A stretch of DNA of 64,000 bases from an uncultured Prevotella sp. (GTDB taxonomy: Bacteria; Bacteroidota; Bacteroidia; Bacteroidales; Bacteroidaceae): positions 1 through 64,000 of the forward strand of contig CAAGIW010000051.1 in NCBI GenBank assembly GCA_900770025.1, read 5' to 3'. Under the pieces are notes generated by a model. The model searched no databases. It had not been told where the DNA came from and was given only the letters and a program-made list of their open reading frames with translations. Shown here in pieces: positions 1 to 7,423 of the stretch. Within the stretch, counting starts at the first letter, position 1. Each line of letters begins with the position of its first letter. The translations under genes were made by a program, and so were the position numbers.

Positions 1-132
1 GCAAAACGCACCATTTTGGATTGCAAAACGCACCATTTTGGATTGCAAAACGCACCATTTTGGAACGCAAAACTGCCACTTTTGGAACGCAGAACTGCCA
101 CTTTTGGAATGCAGAACTGGCACTTTTGGAAT
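1..132. repeat. 22-bp tandem repeat array, copy A (6 units seen)
   Basis: Six consecutive 22-bp units fill this stretch. Each carries a short inverted repeat of the form CAAAA-N7-TTTTG (some units read CAGAA). The first three units have CGCACCA as the 7-base centre; the next three have CTGCCAC, CTGCCAC and CTGGCAC. The array starts at the window edge, so more units may lie upstream. The same array occurs at 45911-46042 in the same orientation and at 22039-22170 in the opposite orientation. The units have no stop codon in any frame, which creates spurious open reading frames. Confidence 0.9.
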
Positions 133-326
133 GCGATTTGCCTTTGGCAAAGCTTCGAAGAGTTAATTATATGCTTATTATCAGACACTTATATTGAAAT
201 CTAATTGCACGTTCTCTTCTCTTCTTTCCCTTTGAGAGGGTTGCGAGGAGCTTTCTTCTCTTCTCCTTTTTTGGAAGAGGTTGGGTGGGACTTTGAGGAG
301 AAAACGGGTAAGACCTTATTTTTCAG
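133..326. repeat. Repeat-element middle segment (tail 1), copy A, with C/T-G-rich motifs
   Basis: No gene is seen here. Bases 140-195 align without gaps, but with many mismatches, to the segment after the array in copy C (from 46072) and, on the other strand, copy B; the shared anchor is GCCTTTGG, followed by a CTTATT...CACTTA-like region. Bases 225-300 hold two tandem versions of a pyrimidine-rich then GAGAGG/GAAGAGG motif that can form weak hairpins and resembles common Bacteroidales intergenic filler. The ATG-initiated frame spanning 16-204 is a by-product of the stop-free repeat. Confidence 0.6.
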
Positions 327-467
327 CTTTGCAAATCACTGACAATCAACGCATTCAGCGAAACTTTCGATCTGACGCATTATTTTGAAGTCGCCCTCAT
401 TATAGTCCACAGCAATGAAAAAAGTGGCTCAGATCGAAAATGCATAAATATTCATTTTAACAATTCA
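327..467. repeat. 141-bp dispersed repeat (tail 2), copy A
   Basis: This stretch aligns without gaps to 46280-46420 with about nine mismatches (roughly 94% identity); the last 50 or so bases are identical in both copies. Both copies lie the same way round downstream of a 22-bp array, so this is the distal part of a composite element. The identical part holds AATGCATAAATATTCATT (439-456 here), a near-palindrome one base from the E. coli ARG-box consensus. No coding potential is evident. Confidence 0.85.
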
Positions 468-687
468 GGCCTTAATTTTCCTGATTCTTAACGGTTGTTT
501 ACATATAAACAGAAGGTGGGAAACCACTCCGTGAGACCTCACTGCAACGGCCATGCAATCAGTGCCCGCTGGAAAGAAACAAGCGCGATGGGAAGCATCG
601 GGAGGCCATTTGATAGCACATTTCTGCATTTCTAAGGTAGATAAAAGATGTTTTATAACACGTTTTGCAAAAAAAAGACAAAAATAA
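468..687. other. Non-coding stretch with several small hairpins
   Basis: No gene is seen. Between about 505 and 625 there are short stems capped by tight loops: GTGG-GAAA-CCAC near 516-527, GTGA-GACC-TCAC near 531-542 and CGATG-GGAAG-CATCG near 587-602. This could be part of a structured RNA, but I do not recognise a family, and no promoter or terminator clearly brackets it. Confidence 0.25.
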
Positions 688-719
688 TTTGGAATTAAAA
701 AAAATACTCCCTACCTTTG
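688..719 (+). promoter_or_regulatory. Bacteroidetes-type promoter for small RNA/leader
   Basis: TTTG at 688-691, a 20-base spacer, then TACCTTTG at 712-719, an exact match to the Bacteroidetes -33/-7 pattern. Transcription should start near 723, heading into the hairpin that ends at 810. Confidence 0.75.
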
Positions 720-722
720 CAA

Positions 723-811
723 TCGTTATCCTGAAAACAATCTTTTTACCTTAAAAGACTAGTACCTATTGAAGATTTAAAGCGATTGCCTGTGAGGGTA
801 GTCGCTTTTTC
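723..811 (+). ncRNA. Candidate small RNA or rplU leader with terminator
   Basis: A transcript of about 88 bases is predicted from the promoter at 688-719 to a strong terminator at 779-810. The terminator is a 12-bp stem (AAAGCGA..., two G-U pairs) with a 6-base loop, running into TTTTT. No open reading frame of note lies inside. It could be a free-standing small RNA, or an attenuated 5' leader of rplU-rpmA that reads through under some conditions; rplU also has its own -7-like site at 877-884. I do not recognise an Rfam family. Confidence 0.55.
779..810 (+). terminator. Rho-independent terminator
   Basis: Left arm AAAGCGATTGCC (779-790), loop 791-796, right arm ending TCGCTTT (to 808), with a run of five T at 806-810. 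All 12 positions pair, counting two G-U pairs. Confidence 0.75.
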
Positions 812-876
812 CTTAAAAAATGCTAATTATATCTACAAAGATGCCCCATCCTTACTTCCGTTTGAATAAATTTGAG

Positions 877-884
877 TAAATTTG
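877..884 (+). promoter_or_regulatory. Probable rplU -7 element
   Basis: TAAATTTG fits TAnnTTTG; an overlapping second match sits at 867-874. No good TTTG lies 19-20 bases upstream, so only the -7 part is supported. Confidence 0.4.
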
Positions 885-969
885 CGCCCGATTTAGTCCG
901 TGGAGGCTCGTGGAAGTGATGGCAAGTGGCCGTCCGCCTTGCGGAAAAACCCGTTTAATAATTATAATA

Positions 970-1287
970 ATGTACGCAATCGTAGAGATTAACGGTCAGC
1001 AGTTCAAGGCCGAAGAGGGCAAGAAGCTCTTCGTTCACCACATGAAAGAGGTGGAAGCCGGCAACACTGTTGAGTTCGAGAAGGTGCTGCTCGTGGACAA
1101 AGACGGCGCAGTGCAGGTGGGCGCACCTACCGTCAGTGGTGCAAAAGTAGTGTGTGAGGTGGTCAATCCCCTCGTGAAAGGTGAAAAGGTTATCGTCTTC
1201 AAGATGAAGCGCAGAAAGGACTACCGCAAGAAGAACGGTCATCGCGCCCAGTTCACCGAGATTCAAATCAAACAAGTAATCGCTTAA
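970..1287 (+). CDS. rplU: Ribosomal protein L21
   Basis: Large-subunit protein L21, which binds 23S rRNA. The 105-residue length and the [13 protein letters not shown] start are typical. The C-terminal basic stretch ([15 protein letters not shown]) followed by FTEIQI is the L21 signature. An in-frame ATG at 910 would add 20 non-conserved residues, so the ATG at 970 is preferred. No Shine-Dalgarno is visible, as is common in this phylum. It is followed 21 bp later by rpmA, the usual L21-L27 pair, and preceded by a possible attenuated leader (723-811). Confidence 0.97.
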   Translation: MYAIVEINGQQFKAEEGKKLFVHHMKEVEAGNTVEFEKVLLVDKDGAVQVGAPTVSGAKVVCEVVNPLVKGEKVIVFKMKRRKDYRKKNGHRAQFTEIQIKQVIA

Positions 1288-1308
1288 AGTTTAGGAGGAC
1301 GTAAAGAA

Positions 1309-1572
1309 ATGGCACATAAAAAAGGTGTTGGTAGTTCCAAGAACGGCCGCGAATCGGCTTCACAAAGATTAGGCGTAAAGATCTGGGGTGGCCAGAAATG
1401 TATCGCAGGCAACATCATCGTTCGCCAGCGTGGCACCAAGCACAATCCCGGACTCAATGTGGGTATCGGCAAGGATGACACCTTGTACGCCTTGGTTGAC
1501 GGTACTGTGAACTTCAAGAAAGGTCGCAACGACAAGAGTGTTGTATCCGTAATTCCTGAAGCACAGGCCTAA
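1309..1572 (+). CDS. rpmA: Ribosomal protein L27
   Basis: Large-subunit protein L27, whose N-terminus reaches the peptidyl-transferase centre. It has 87 residues and begins [16 protein letters not shown]; the [16 protein letters not shown] segment appears here as [14 protein letters not shown]. The N-terminus starts directly with the functional AHKKG sequence and has no cleavable extension. It is cotranscribed with rplU and followed by a strong terminator at 1628-1655. Confidence 0.97.
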   Translation: MAHKKGVGSSKNGRESASQRLGVKIWGGQKCIAGNIIVRQRGTKHNPGLNVGIGKDDTLYALVDGTVNFKKGRNDKSVVSVIPEAQA

Positions 1573-1627
1573 TTTACATTAACGTAATAAACAACAACAT
1601 AATTTATTCCAAACAAACAACAAGTGC

Positions 1628-1666
1628 CCCCAAGCCTCTCACCAGAGGTTTGGGGCTCTTGCTTTT
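1628..1666 (+). terminator. Terminator of rplU-rpmA
   Basis: A 12-bp stem CCCCAAGCCTCT (1628-1639) pairs with AGAGGTTTGGGG (1644-1655) around a CACC loop, with one G-T mismatch pair; a T-rich stretch follows (CTCTTGCTTTT). Confidence 0.8.
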
Positions 1667-1829
1667 ATGAGAGGGAGCGAACCTGAAGAGCATATCACCC
1701 CAAATTGCCGTTTGGGATAATGCATCACAGACGCCGCAAAAGAGACACAGAATCCTCGGCGGAAAGCAGCTGTAGCAAAAGAAAAAGAAGAAAAACAGGA
1801 AAAAACGTATCTCTTTCATGTCATTTTAG

Positions 1830-1837
1830 TACCTTTG
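1830..1837 (+). promoter_or_regulatory. -7 element of serS promoter
   Basis: TACCTTTG matches TAnnTTTG and lies 65 bases before the serS start. The -33 part is not clear. Confidence 0.5.
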
Positions 1838-1901
1838 CAGAAAGGTTCGGCAACACCGACAGTGACAAAAAGAACGTGAACATAACCATAAAGTAAGAAA
1901 C

Positions 1902-3191
1902 ATGCTTACACTTAAACTCATCACAGAAGAAACAGAACGCGTGATACGCGGACTGGAAAAGAAGCACTTCAAGGGTGCCCGGGAGGCCATTGACAAAGTA
2001 TTGGCAGTTGACAAGCAGCGCAGGGAAGCGCAACAACAGGCCGACAAGACAAAACAGGAAATCAAGCAATACTCAGCCCAAATTGGCGCACTGATGAAAC
2101 AGGGCAACAAGGAGGAGGCCGAAAAGATAAAGAACCGCGTGGCTGAACTGAAGCAGACCGACAAGGCCCTGCAGGAACAGATGGACAATGCGGAAAAAGA
2201 GCTGAACACCCTGCTCTGCGCCATCCCCAACATCCCGTGCGACTTGGTGCCGGAAGGCAAGGATGCCGCAGACAATGTGGTGGTGAAAGAGGGTGGCCAG
2301 ATGGTGGAACTGCCCGAAGACGCTCTGTGCCACTGGGATCTGTGCAAGAAGTTCAACCTTATCGACTTTGACTTGGGCGTGAAGATCACAGGTGCCGGCT
2401 TCCCCGTGTATATCGGCAAGATGGCACGACTGCAGCGCGCCTTGGAGGCTTTCTTCTTAGAGGAGGCACGCAAAAGCGGCTACTTGGAGATACAACCGCC
2501 CTACGTGGTGAACGAGGCTTCGGGCTATGGCACAGGACAGTTGCCCGACAAGGAGGGACAGATGTACCACGCCAACCTGGACAACCTGTATCTGATACCT
2601 ACCGCCGAGGTGCCCGTGACCAACATCTTCAGAGACGTGATACTCGATGAGAAGAGCCTGCCCATCAAGCGTTGTGCCTATTCGGCCTGCTTCCGTCGCG
2701 AAGCCGGCAGCTACGGCAAGGACGTGCGCGGTCTGAACAGGCTGCACCAGTTTGACAAGGTGGAGATTGTGCGCATCGACACGCCCCAACACTCCTACGA
2801 GAGCCTGCAAGAGATGCTCGACCACGTGGAGGGACTGATGCAGAAGTTAGAACTGCCCTACCACATCCTGCGACTCTGCGGCGGCGACATGAGTTTCACC
2901 TCTGCCATCTGCTACGACTTCGAGGTGTGGAGTGCAGCGCAGAAGAGATGGTTGGAAGTGTCGTCGGTGTCCAACTTCGAGAGCTATCAGGCCAACCGCT
3001 TGAAATGCCGCTACCGCAACGCAGAAACGAAGAAGACCGAACTGTGCCACACGCTCAACGGCTCGGCTTTGGCATTGCCCCGCATCGTGGCTGCCATCAT
3101 CGAAAACAACCAGACCCCCGAAGGTATCAGAGTGCCCAAATGCTTGGTGCCCTACTGCGGATTTGAAATGCTCGACGACAAGAACTTCTGA
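1902..3191 (+). CDS. serS: Seryl-tRNA synthetase
   Basis: Charges tRNA-Ser with serine in the cytoplasm. The protein has 429 residues, normal for the family. The N-terminal third (about 1-110) is rich in K/E/Q heptads and forms the tRNA-binding coiled-coil arm. Class II motif 2 is seen as FRREAGSYGKDVRGLNRLHQ near 265-285 and motif 3 as LNGSALALPR near 385-395. It starts 65 bases after a TACCTTTG -7 element. The phosphatase gene begins 6 bases after its stop codon, so the two are probably cotranscribed. Confidence 0.97.
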   Translation: MLTLKLITEETERVIRGLEKKHFKGAREAIDKVLAVDKQRREAQQQADKTKQEIKQYSAQIGALMKQGNKEEAEKIKNRVAELKQTDKALQEQMDNAEKELNTLLCAIPNIPCDLVPEGKDAADNVVVKEGGQMVELPEDALCHWDLCKKFNLIDFDLGVKITGAGFPVYIGKMARLQRALEAFFLEEARKSGYLEIQPPYVVNEASGYGTGQLPDKEGQMYHANLDNLYLIPTAEVPVTNIFRDVILDEKSLPIKRCAYSACFRREAGSYGKDVRGLNRLHQFDKVEIVRIDTPQHSYESLQEMLDHVEGLMQKLELPYHILRLCGGDMSFTSAICYDFEVWSAAQKRWLEVSSVSNFESYQANRLKCRYRNAETKKTELCHTLNGSALALPRIVAAIIENNQTPEGIRVPKCLVPYCGFEMLDDKNF

Positions 3192-3197
3192 ATCTGA

Positions 3198-3725
3198 ATG
3201 GCAAGCAACTCACAACCGACCGACCTCAGGCACACGCCTGAAAAGATATCCCTGCTGTTTGTATGCCTCGGCAATATATGCCGCTCGCCGGCTGCCGAGG
3301 GCATCATGCAGAACTTGGTGGATGAAGCGGGACTGACAAACCGCTTCGTCATCGACTCTGCCGGTATCGGTGGCTGGCATGTGGGCGACCTGCCCGACAA
3401 ACGGATGCGCCGCTGCGGAAAGGCACACGGCTATGACTTCTGCAGCAGGGCGCGACAGTTGCAGGCCGAGGACTTCAACCGCTTCGACTACATCATCGTG
3501 ATGGATAGCGACAACTATCGCCAGGCAAGCAGCCTGGCACGCAACAGCCATCAACAAGAAAAAATCAGGATGATGGCGGACTATCTCACCGCACATCCCA
3601 TGTACACCTACATTCCTGACCCCTATTACGGCGGCGAGAAAGACTTTGAGCTGGTGATAGAACTGCTCGAAGACGCCTGTCGGGGAATGATGAATGAATT
3701 ACGAATTTTGAATGACGAGTTTTGA
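3198..3725 (+). CDS. Low-molecular-weight protein-tyrosine phosphatase
   Basis: Hydrolyses phosphotyrosine. The P-loop CLGNICRS gives the C-X5-R signature at Cys23-Arg29, and the general-acid loop appears as DPYYGG near 140. The 175-residue length is slightly above the usual 150-160: there are about 17 extra N-terminal residues, and the last dozen residues are encoded by AATTACGAATTTTGAATGA-type intergenic repeat DNA, so the C-terminus may have been extended into filler. Such phosphatases often counter tyrosine kinases that control capsule chain length; none is visible in this window. Probably cotranscribed with serS. Confidence 0.9.
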   Translation: MASNSQPTDLRHTPEKISLLFVCLGNICRSPAAEGIMQNLVDEAGLTNRFVIDSAGIGGWHVGDLPDKRMRRCGKAHGYDFCSRARQLQAEDFNRFDYIIVMDSDNYRQASSLARNSHQQEKIRMMADYLTAHPMYTYIPDPYYGGEKDFELVIELLEDACRGMMNELRILNDEF

Positions 3726-3804
3726 GTTACGAATTAGACATTAGGGAGTTACGGGCTGACCATCTTCTTAATTCATCATTCAAAACTCATAAACTTGACA
3801 ACCT

Positions 3805-6800
3805 ATGAAAAACTATCTCCTCGCTTTTGTAATGCTCTGCATCACCATGTCCCTGTCGGGCGCAGAGCGCAGGAAAACCAACCATTTCGTTAAGCCAAAT
3901 GAGCAGAGCCAAGCGTGCTTGAGCTATGCCATGGCGAGAAATGGTCGGATTTATTCCAACTTCAACCAACAATGGCTGCTGAGGATTGGCGATGTGGAAA
4001 ACGCACAAGCCAAGACCTATGACGACAGACAGTGGCAACCCGTCACGCTGCCCTATGCCTTCAACGGCGACGAGGCATTCCGCAAAGACATCGTGAACCA
4101 CACCGACACGGTGGCGTGGTACAGAAAGCATTTCACCATCGGCAGCATCAAGGGAAAGAAAGTGTTTGTGGAGTTTGAGGGAGTGAGACAAGGAGGCGAC
4201 TTCTATATCAACGGGCATCACGTGGGCTACAGCGAGAACGGAGTGATGGCCTGCGGCTTCGACCTCACGCCCTATATCACCGAGGGAGAGAACGTGATTG
4301 CCGTGAGATGCGACAACAACTGGAGATACCGCTCGCGCAAGCATGACAGTCCCTACCAGTGGAACGACAGGAACTTTAACGCCAACTATGGCGGCATTCC
4401 CAAGAACGTGTATCTGCACGTGACCGACCAAGTGTATCAGACGCTGCCGCTCTACAGCAATCTGGGCACTACGGGAACCTACATCTATGCACAGGATTTC
4501 GACATCCAGGGCAGACAAGCCACCGTCAACGTGGAATCGCAGGTGAAGAACGAGACCGACAAAGACGTGCACGTGGCGCTGGTGGTGGACATCACTGATG
4601 CCACAGGCGCCCAGGTGGCACAGTTTGAGGGCGACCGTATCACGGTGAAGGCCGGCGGAACAGCAGTGGCGAGTGCCCAAAAGAGATTGTCGGGTCTGCA
4701 CTTCTGGTCGTGGGGCTACGGTTATCTGTATAACGTGACCACAAGACTGAAGACAGACAAAGGAGCCATGAGCGATGCCGTGAGAACACGGACAGGGTTC
4801 AGGAAAACGCACTTTGGAGAAGGCAAGATATGGCTGAACGACAGAGTGCTGATGATGCACGGCTACGCACAACGCACCTCCAACGAATGGCCTGGCGTGG
4901 GGCTCTCCGTACCGGCATGGCTCAGCGACTACAGCAACGGACTGATGGTGCAGTCGGGCGGCAATGTGGTGAGATGGATGCACGTGACCCCATGGAAGCA
5001 AGATGTGGAATCGTGTGACCGCATGGGACTAATACAAGCCATGCCTGCCGGCGATGCCGAAAAAGATGTGACGGGGCCCCGCTGGCAACAGCGTGTGGAA
5101 CTGATGCGCGATGCCGTCATCTACAACCGCAACAACCCCTCCATACTGTTCTATGAGGGCGGCAACGAGAGTATCAGTCGTGAGCATATCATGGAACTGA
5201 AGGCCATCCGCGACCAATATGACCCGCACGGGGGCAGAGCTGTGGGTTCGAGAGAGATGCTCGATATCAACGAATCGGAATACGGCGGCGAGATGCTCTA
5301 CATCAACAAGTCGGGAAAACACCCCATGTGGGCCATGGAATACTGCAGAGACGAGGGAGTGCGCAAATACTGGGACGAACAATCCTACCCCTATCACAAG
5401 GAGGGTGACGGACCACTCTACCGCGGTAAGCCTGCCAATGACTACAACCACAACATGGATGCCTTTGCGTTAGAGATGGTGCGCAGATGGGAAGAGTATT
5501 GGAAAGTGCGCCCGGGCGGTGGCAAGCGCTCATCGGCAGGAGGGGCAAAGATAGTGTTCAGCGACACCAACACCCACCACCGCGGAGAGTGCAACTACCG
5601 TAGCAGCGGCGTGGTGGATGCCATGCGCCTGCCCAAGGACGCATTCTATGCCCATCAGGTGATGTGGGACGGATGGGTAGAGCCCGAGCATCCACATACC
5701 TATATAGTGGGGCACTGGAACTATGACAGCGGTACACAAAAGAACGTGTACGTCATATCCAATGCCGACGAGGTGGAACTGTTCATCAACAAAAAAAGCA
5801 TGGGCAAGGGAAAGAGAAGCCATGAGTATATCTTCACCTTCGAGAACATCACCTTCCACCCCGGCACGATTGAGGCCGTGGCAAGCAACGGCAGCAGCGA
5901 CAAGCGGGAAACAGCAGGCACCCCCTACGCCATCCGCCTGACACCCATCACCAACCCAGAGGGAATGAAGGCCGATGGAGCCGACATGGCATTGGTGGAA
6001 GTGGAAGTGACCGACAAGGAGGGGAGGCGCTGTCCGCTGGATGACCGCATGATCAACTTCTCTCTGCAAGGAGAGGGACAATGGATAGGCGGCATCGCCC
6101 TGCACGGCAACAACGAAGACAACTATGTGGGCCACACCTCGCTGCCCGTGGAATGTGGCGTGAACAGAATTCTGCTGCGCTCCACTACCCAAGCCGGAGA
6201 GATGACACTCACAGCAGAAGCAGAGGGGGTGAAACCTAAAAGCATCACACTCACCACACAGACACCAGAAGATAATCCTCTGCCGCAATACACCCTTCCC
6301 TGCAACCTGCAACGTGGAGAGACGCCCTCTACCCCATCCTACCGCGATCGGTTCAGCAGTGTGCAGATCACATCGGCCGAAACAGGCAGCAACCAACAAG
6401 ACATACTGGCATCATACGATGACAACGAACTGTCGGAGTGGAAAAGTGACGGCAAGCGCGAGAACGCCTGGGCAACCTATCATTTAGACCATCAAGCCAT
6501 GGTGAAGAAACTGACCCTCAAGCTCTCTGGCTGGCGCACCCTGTACTATCCCCTCACCGTGTTTGCCGGAGATACCAAGATTTGGGAAGGCTATACCCCA
6601 CCCTCATTGGGCTACGTGCATATTGACATAGAGAAACCCGTGCCGAGCAACAGCATCACCATCAGGATGCAAGGGCCTGCCACAAAAAAGATGGAAGCAG
6701 GCGACACAGCAGAACTGGCAGGAGGAAAGGCCGGAGAACTCGACCGTATAGCCACCGCCAAAGGTGCTGTGAACCTGCGCATCGTGGAAATAGACATACT

Positions 6801-6807
6801 GGAATAA
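3805..6807 (+). CDS. Secreted glycoside hydrolase family 2 (beta-galactosidase-like)
   Basis: A 1000-residue glycosidase with an N-terminal signal peptide (about 1-20), so periplasmic or surface-exposed. The GH2 jelly-roll region (DFYINGHHVGYSENG near 132-146) is followed by an immunoglobulin-like linker and the TIM barrel. The acid/base is probably Glu455 in GGNES; the nucleophile may be Glu512 in MWAMEYC. Further beta domains follow, and about 855-1000 resembles a discoidin/F5-8 type C carbohydrate-binding module. Substrate cannot be read from sequence; a beta-galactosidase or related exo-activity on plant or host glycans is typical. It stands alone, with no SusC/D neighbours, and is followed by a bidirectional terminator at 6816-6849. 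Confidence 0.88.
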   Translation: MKNYLLAFVMLCITMSLSGAERRKTNHFVKPNEQSQACLSYAMARNGRIYSNFNQQWLLRIGDVENAQAKTYDDRQWQPVTLPYAFNGDEAFRKDIVNHTDTVAWYRKHFTIGSIKGKKVFVEFEGVRQGGDFYINGHHVGYSENGVMACGFDLTPYITEGENVIAVRCDNNWRYRSRKHDSPYQWNDRNFNANYGGIPKNVYLHVTDQVYQTLPLYSNLGTTGTYIYAQDFDIQGRQATVNVESQVKNETDKDVHVALVVDITDATGAQVAQFEGDRITVKAGGTAVASAQKRLSGLHFWSWGYGYLYNVTTRLKTDKGAMSDAVRTRTGFRKTHFGEGKIWLNDRVLMMHGYAQRTSNEWPGVGLSVPAWLSDYSNGLMVQSGGNVVRWMHVTPWKQDVESCDRMGLIQAMPAGDAEKDVTGPRWQQRVELMRDAVIYNRNNPSILFYEGGNESISREHIMELKAIRDQYDPHGGRAVGSREMLDINESEYGGEMLYINKSGKHPMWAMEYCRDEGVRKYWDEQSYPYHKEGDGPLYRGKPANDYNHNMDAFALEMVRRWEEYWKVRPGGGKRSSAGGAKIVFSDTNTHHRGECNYRSSGVVDAMRLPKDAFYAHQVMWDGWVEPEHPHTYIVGHWNYDSGTQKNVYVISNADEVELFINKKSMGKGKRSHEYIFTFENITFHPGTIEAVASNGSSDKRETAGTPYAIRLTPITNPEGMKADGADMALVEVEVTDKEGRRCPLDDRMINFSLQGEGQWIGGIALHGNNEDNYVGHTSLPVECGVNRILLRSTTQAGEMTLTAEAEGVKPKSITLTTQTPEDNPLPQYTLPCNLQRGETPSTPSYRDRFSSVQITSAETGSNQQDILASYDDNELSEWKSDGKRENAWATYHLDHQAMVKKLTLKLSGWRTLYYPLTVFAGDTKIWEGYTPPSLGYVHIDIEKPVPSNSITIRMQGPATKKMEAGDTAELAGGKAGELDRIATAKGAVNLRIVEIDILE

Positions 6808-6815
6808 CAAAAACA

Positions 6816-6849
6816 AACGGAACCTGCCAATCATCAGCAAGGTTCCGTT
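6816..6849. terminator. Bidirectional terminator between GH2 gene and ssrA
   Basis: AACGGAACCT (6816-6825) and AGGTTCCGTT (6840-6849) form a perfect 10-bp stem. A T-rich run follows on the plus strand (TCATTTTTT), and on the minus strand the run is TGTTTTTG, so it can serve both converging genes. Confidence 0.8.
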
Positions 6850-6859
6850 CATTTTTTCG

Positions 6860-7257
6860 TGGAGCTGGAGGGATTCGAACCCTCGTCCAAACAGGGAAAC
6901 AACACGCTTTCTACATGCTTATTCCGGACTTCATTTTCGTGCATCGACAAGACCCGGACCACCAACCGATACCTTATTCCCTAAACTTTCATCTGAACAT
7001 TGGGACCTGAACAGACTATTTCCGATTTACCTGCACCGCCGGTTCAAGAAGATTCGGAACCACATCCTCTTGGGCGATGTCTCGTTCCATCACCTGGTGA
7101 CGGAATAAAGCCAGTAATCTACTGTACTTCGATTAGGCAGCGAGAGCGTAATTGTTTTCGCCAATTAAATTGTCGGCCGAATGGATTATGGAGTTTACAG
7201 CCGTCACTCCGCATGCTTACGTATCACCTCGACCCGCTGTCAAATCCAGTCAACCCC
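6860..7257 (-). ncRNA. ssrA: Transfer-messenger RNA (tmRNA)
   Basis: Rescues stalled ribosomes together with SmpB (encoded at 30019-30507). Read on the minus strand, the 5' end is GGGGTTG at 7257 and pairs with CAGCTCC at the 3' end (7-bp acceptor stem). The T-loop GGTTCGAATCC is present near 6870-6880. The tag reading frame, complement of 7133-7162, encodes GENNYALAA followed by TAA. After the discriminator A the encoded bases are CGA rather than CCA, so the terminal CCA is probably added enzymatically. A -7-like TATCTTTG lies upstream (complement of 7291-7298). Confidence 0.95.
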
Positions 7258-7290
7258 AAATTATAAACAGGCTTTGGTAACAAAGCGGTG

Positions 7291-7298
7291 CAAAGATA
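7291..7298 (-). promoter_or_regulatory. -7 element of ssrA promoter
   Basis: The minus strand reads TATCTTTG, fitting TAnnTTTG, about 34 bases before the tmRNA 5' end. The -33 part is weak. Confidence 0.45.
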
Positions 7299-7342
7299 AT
7301 TATTTCTTTGGATTTTACGCACTATTTTTGGGCAAAAAAGAG

Positions 7343-7350
7343 TAACTTTG
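7343..7350 (+). promoter_or_regulatory. -7 element of exopolysaccharide operon promoter
   Basis: TAACTTTG fits TAnnTTTG and lies about 70 bases before the first EPS gene. No convincing TTTG sits at the expected distance. Confidence 0.45.
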
Positions 7351-7423
7351 CAATAATTTTGCCGTTTTTATGTTCTTTAAATAACAACGTTATACAAATT
7401 CTGACTTTTATCCTATGATAACC

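Noticed and set aside
1..132. CRISPR array
   Set aside because: Units are contiguous 22-bp repeats without spacers, only six long, and no cas genes are present; the Cas4-like domain in the 16125 gene belongs to a Dna2-like protein.
505..640. Cobalamin riboswitch
   Set aside because: Some matching words occur but the core order and the B12-box are missing, and no cobalamin or corrinoid gene lies downstream.
3787..5001. 404-residue minus-strand open frame
   Set aside because: It is antisense to the GH2 gene, whose motifs and signal peptide are clear; its Val/His-rich composition is typical of an antisense frame in GC-balanced coding DNA.
7000..7266. 88-residue plus-strand open frame
   Set aside because: Lies on the opposite strand of tmRNA.
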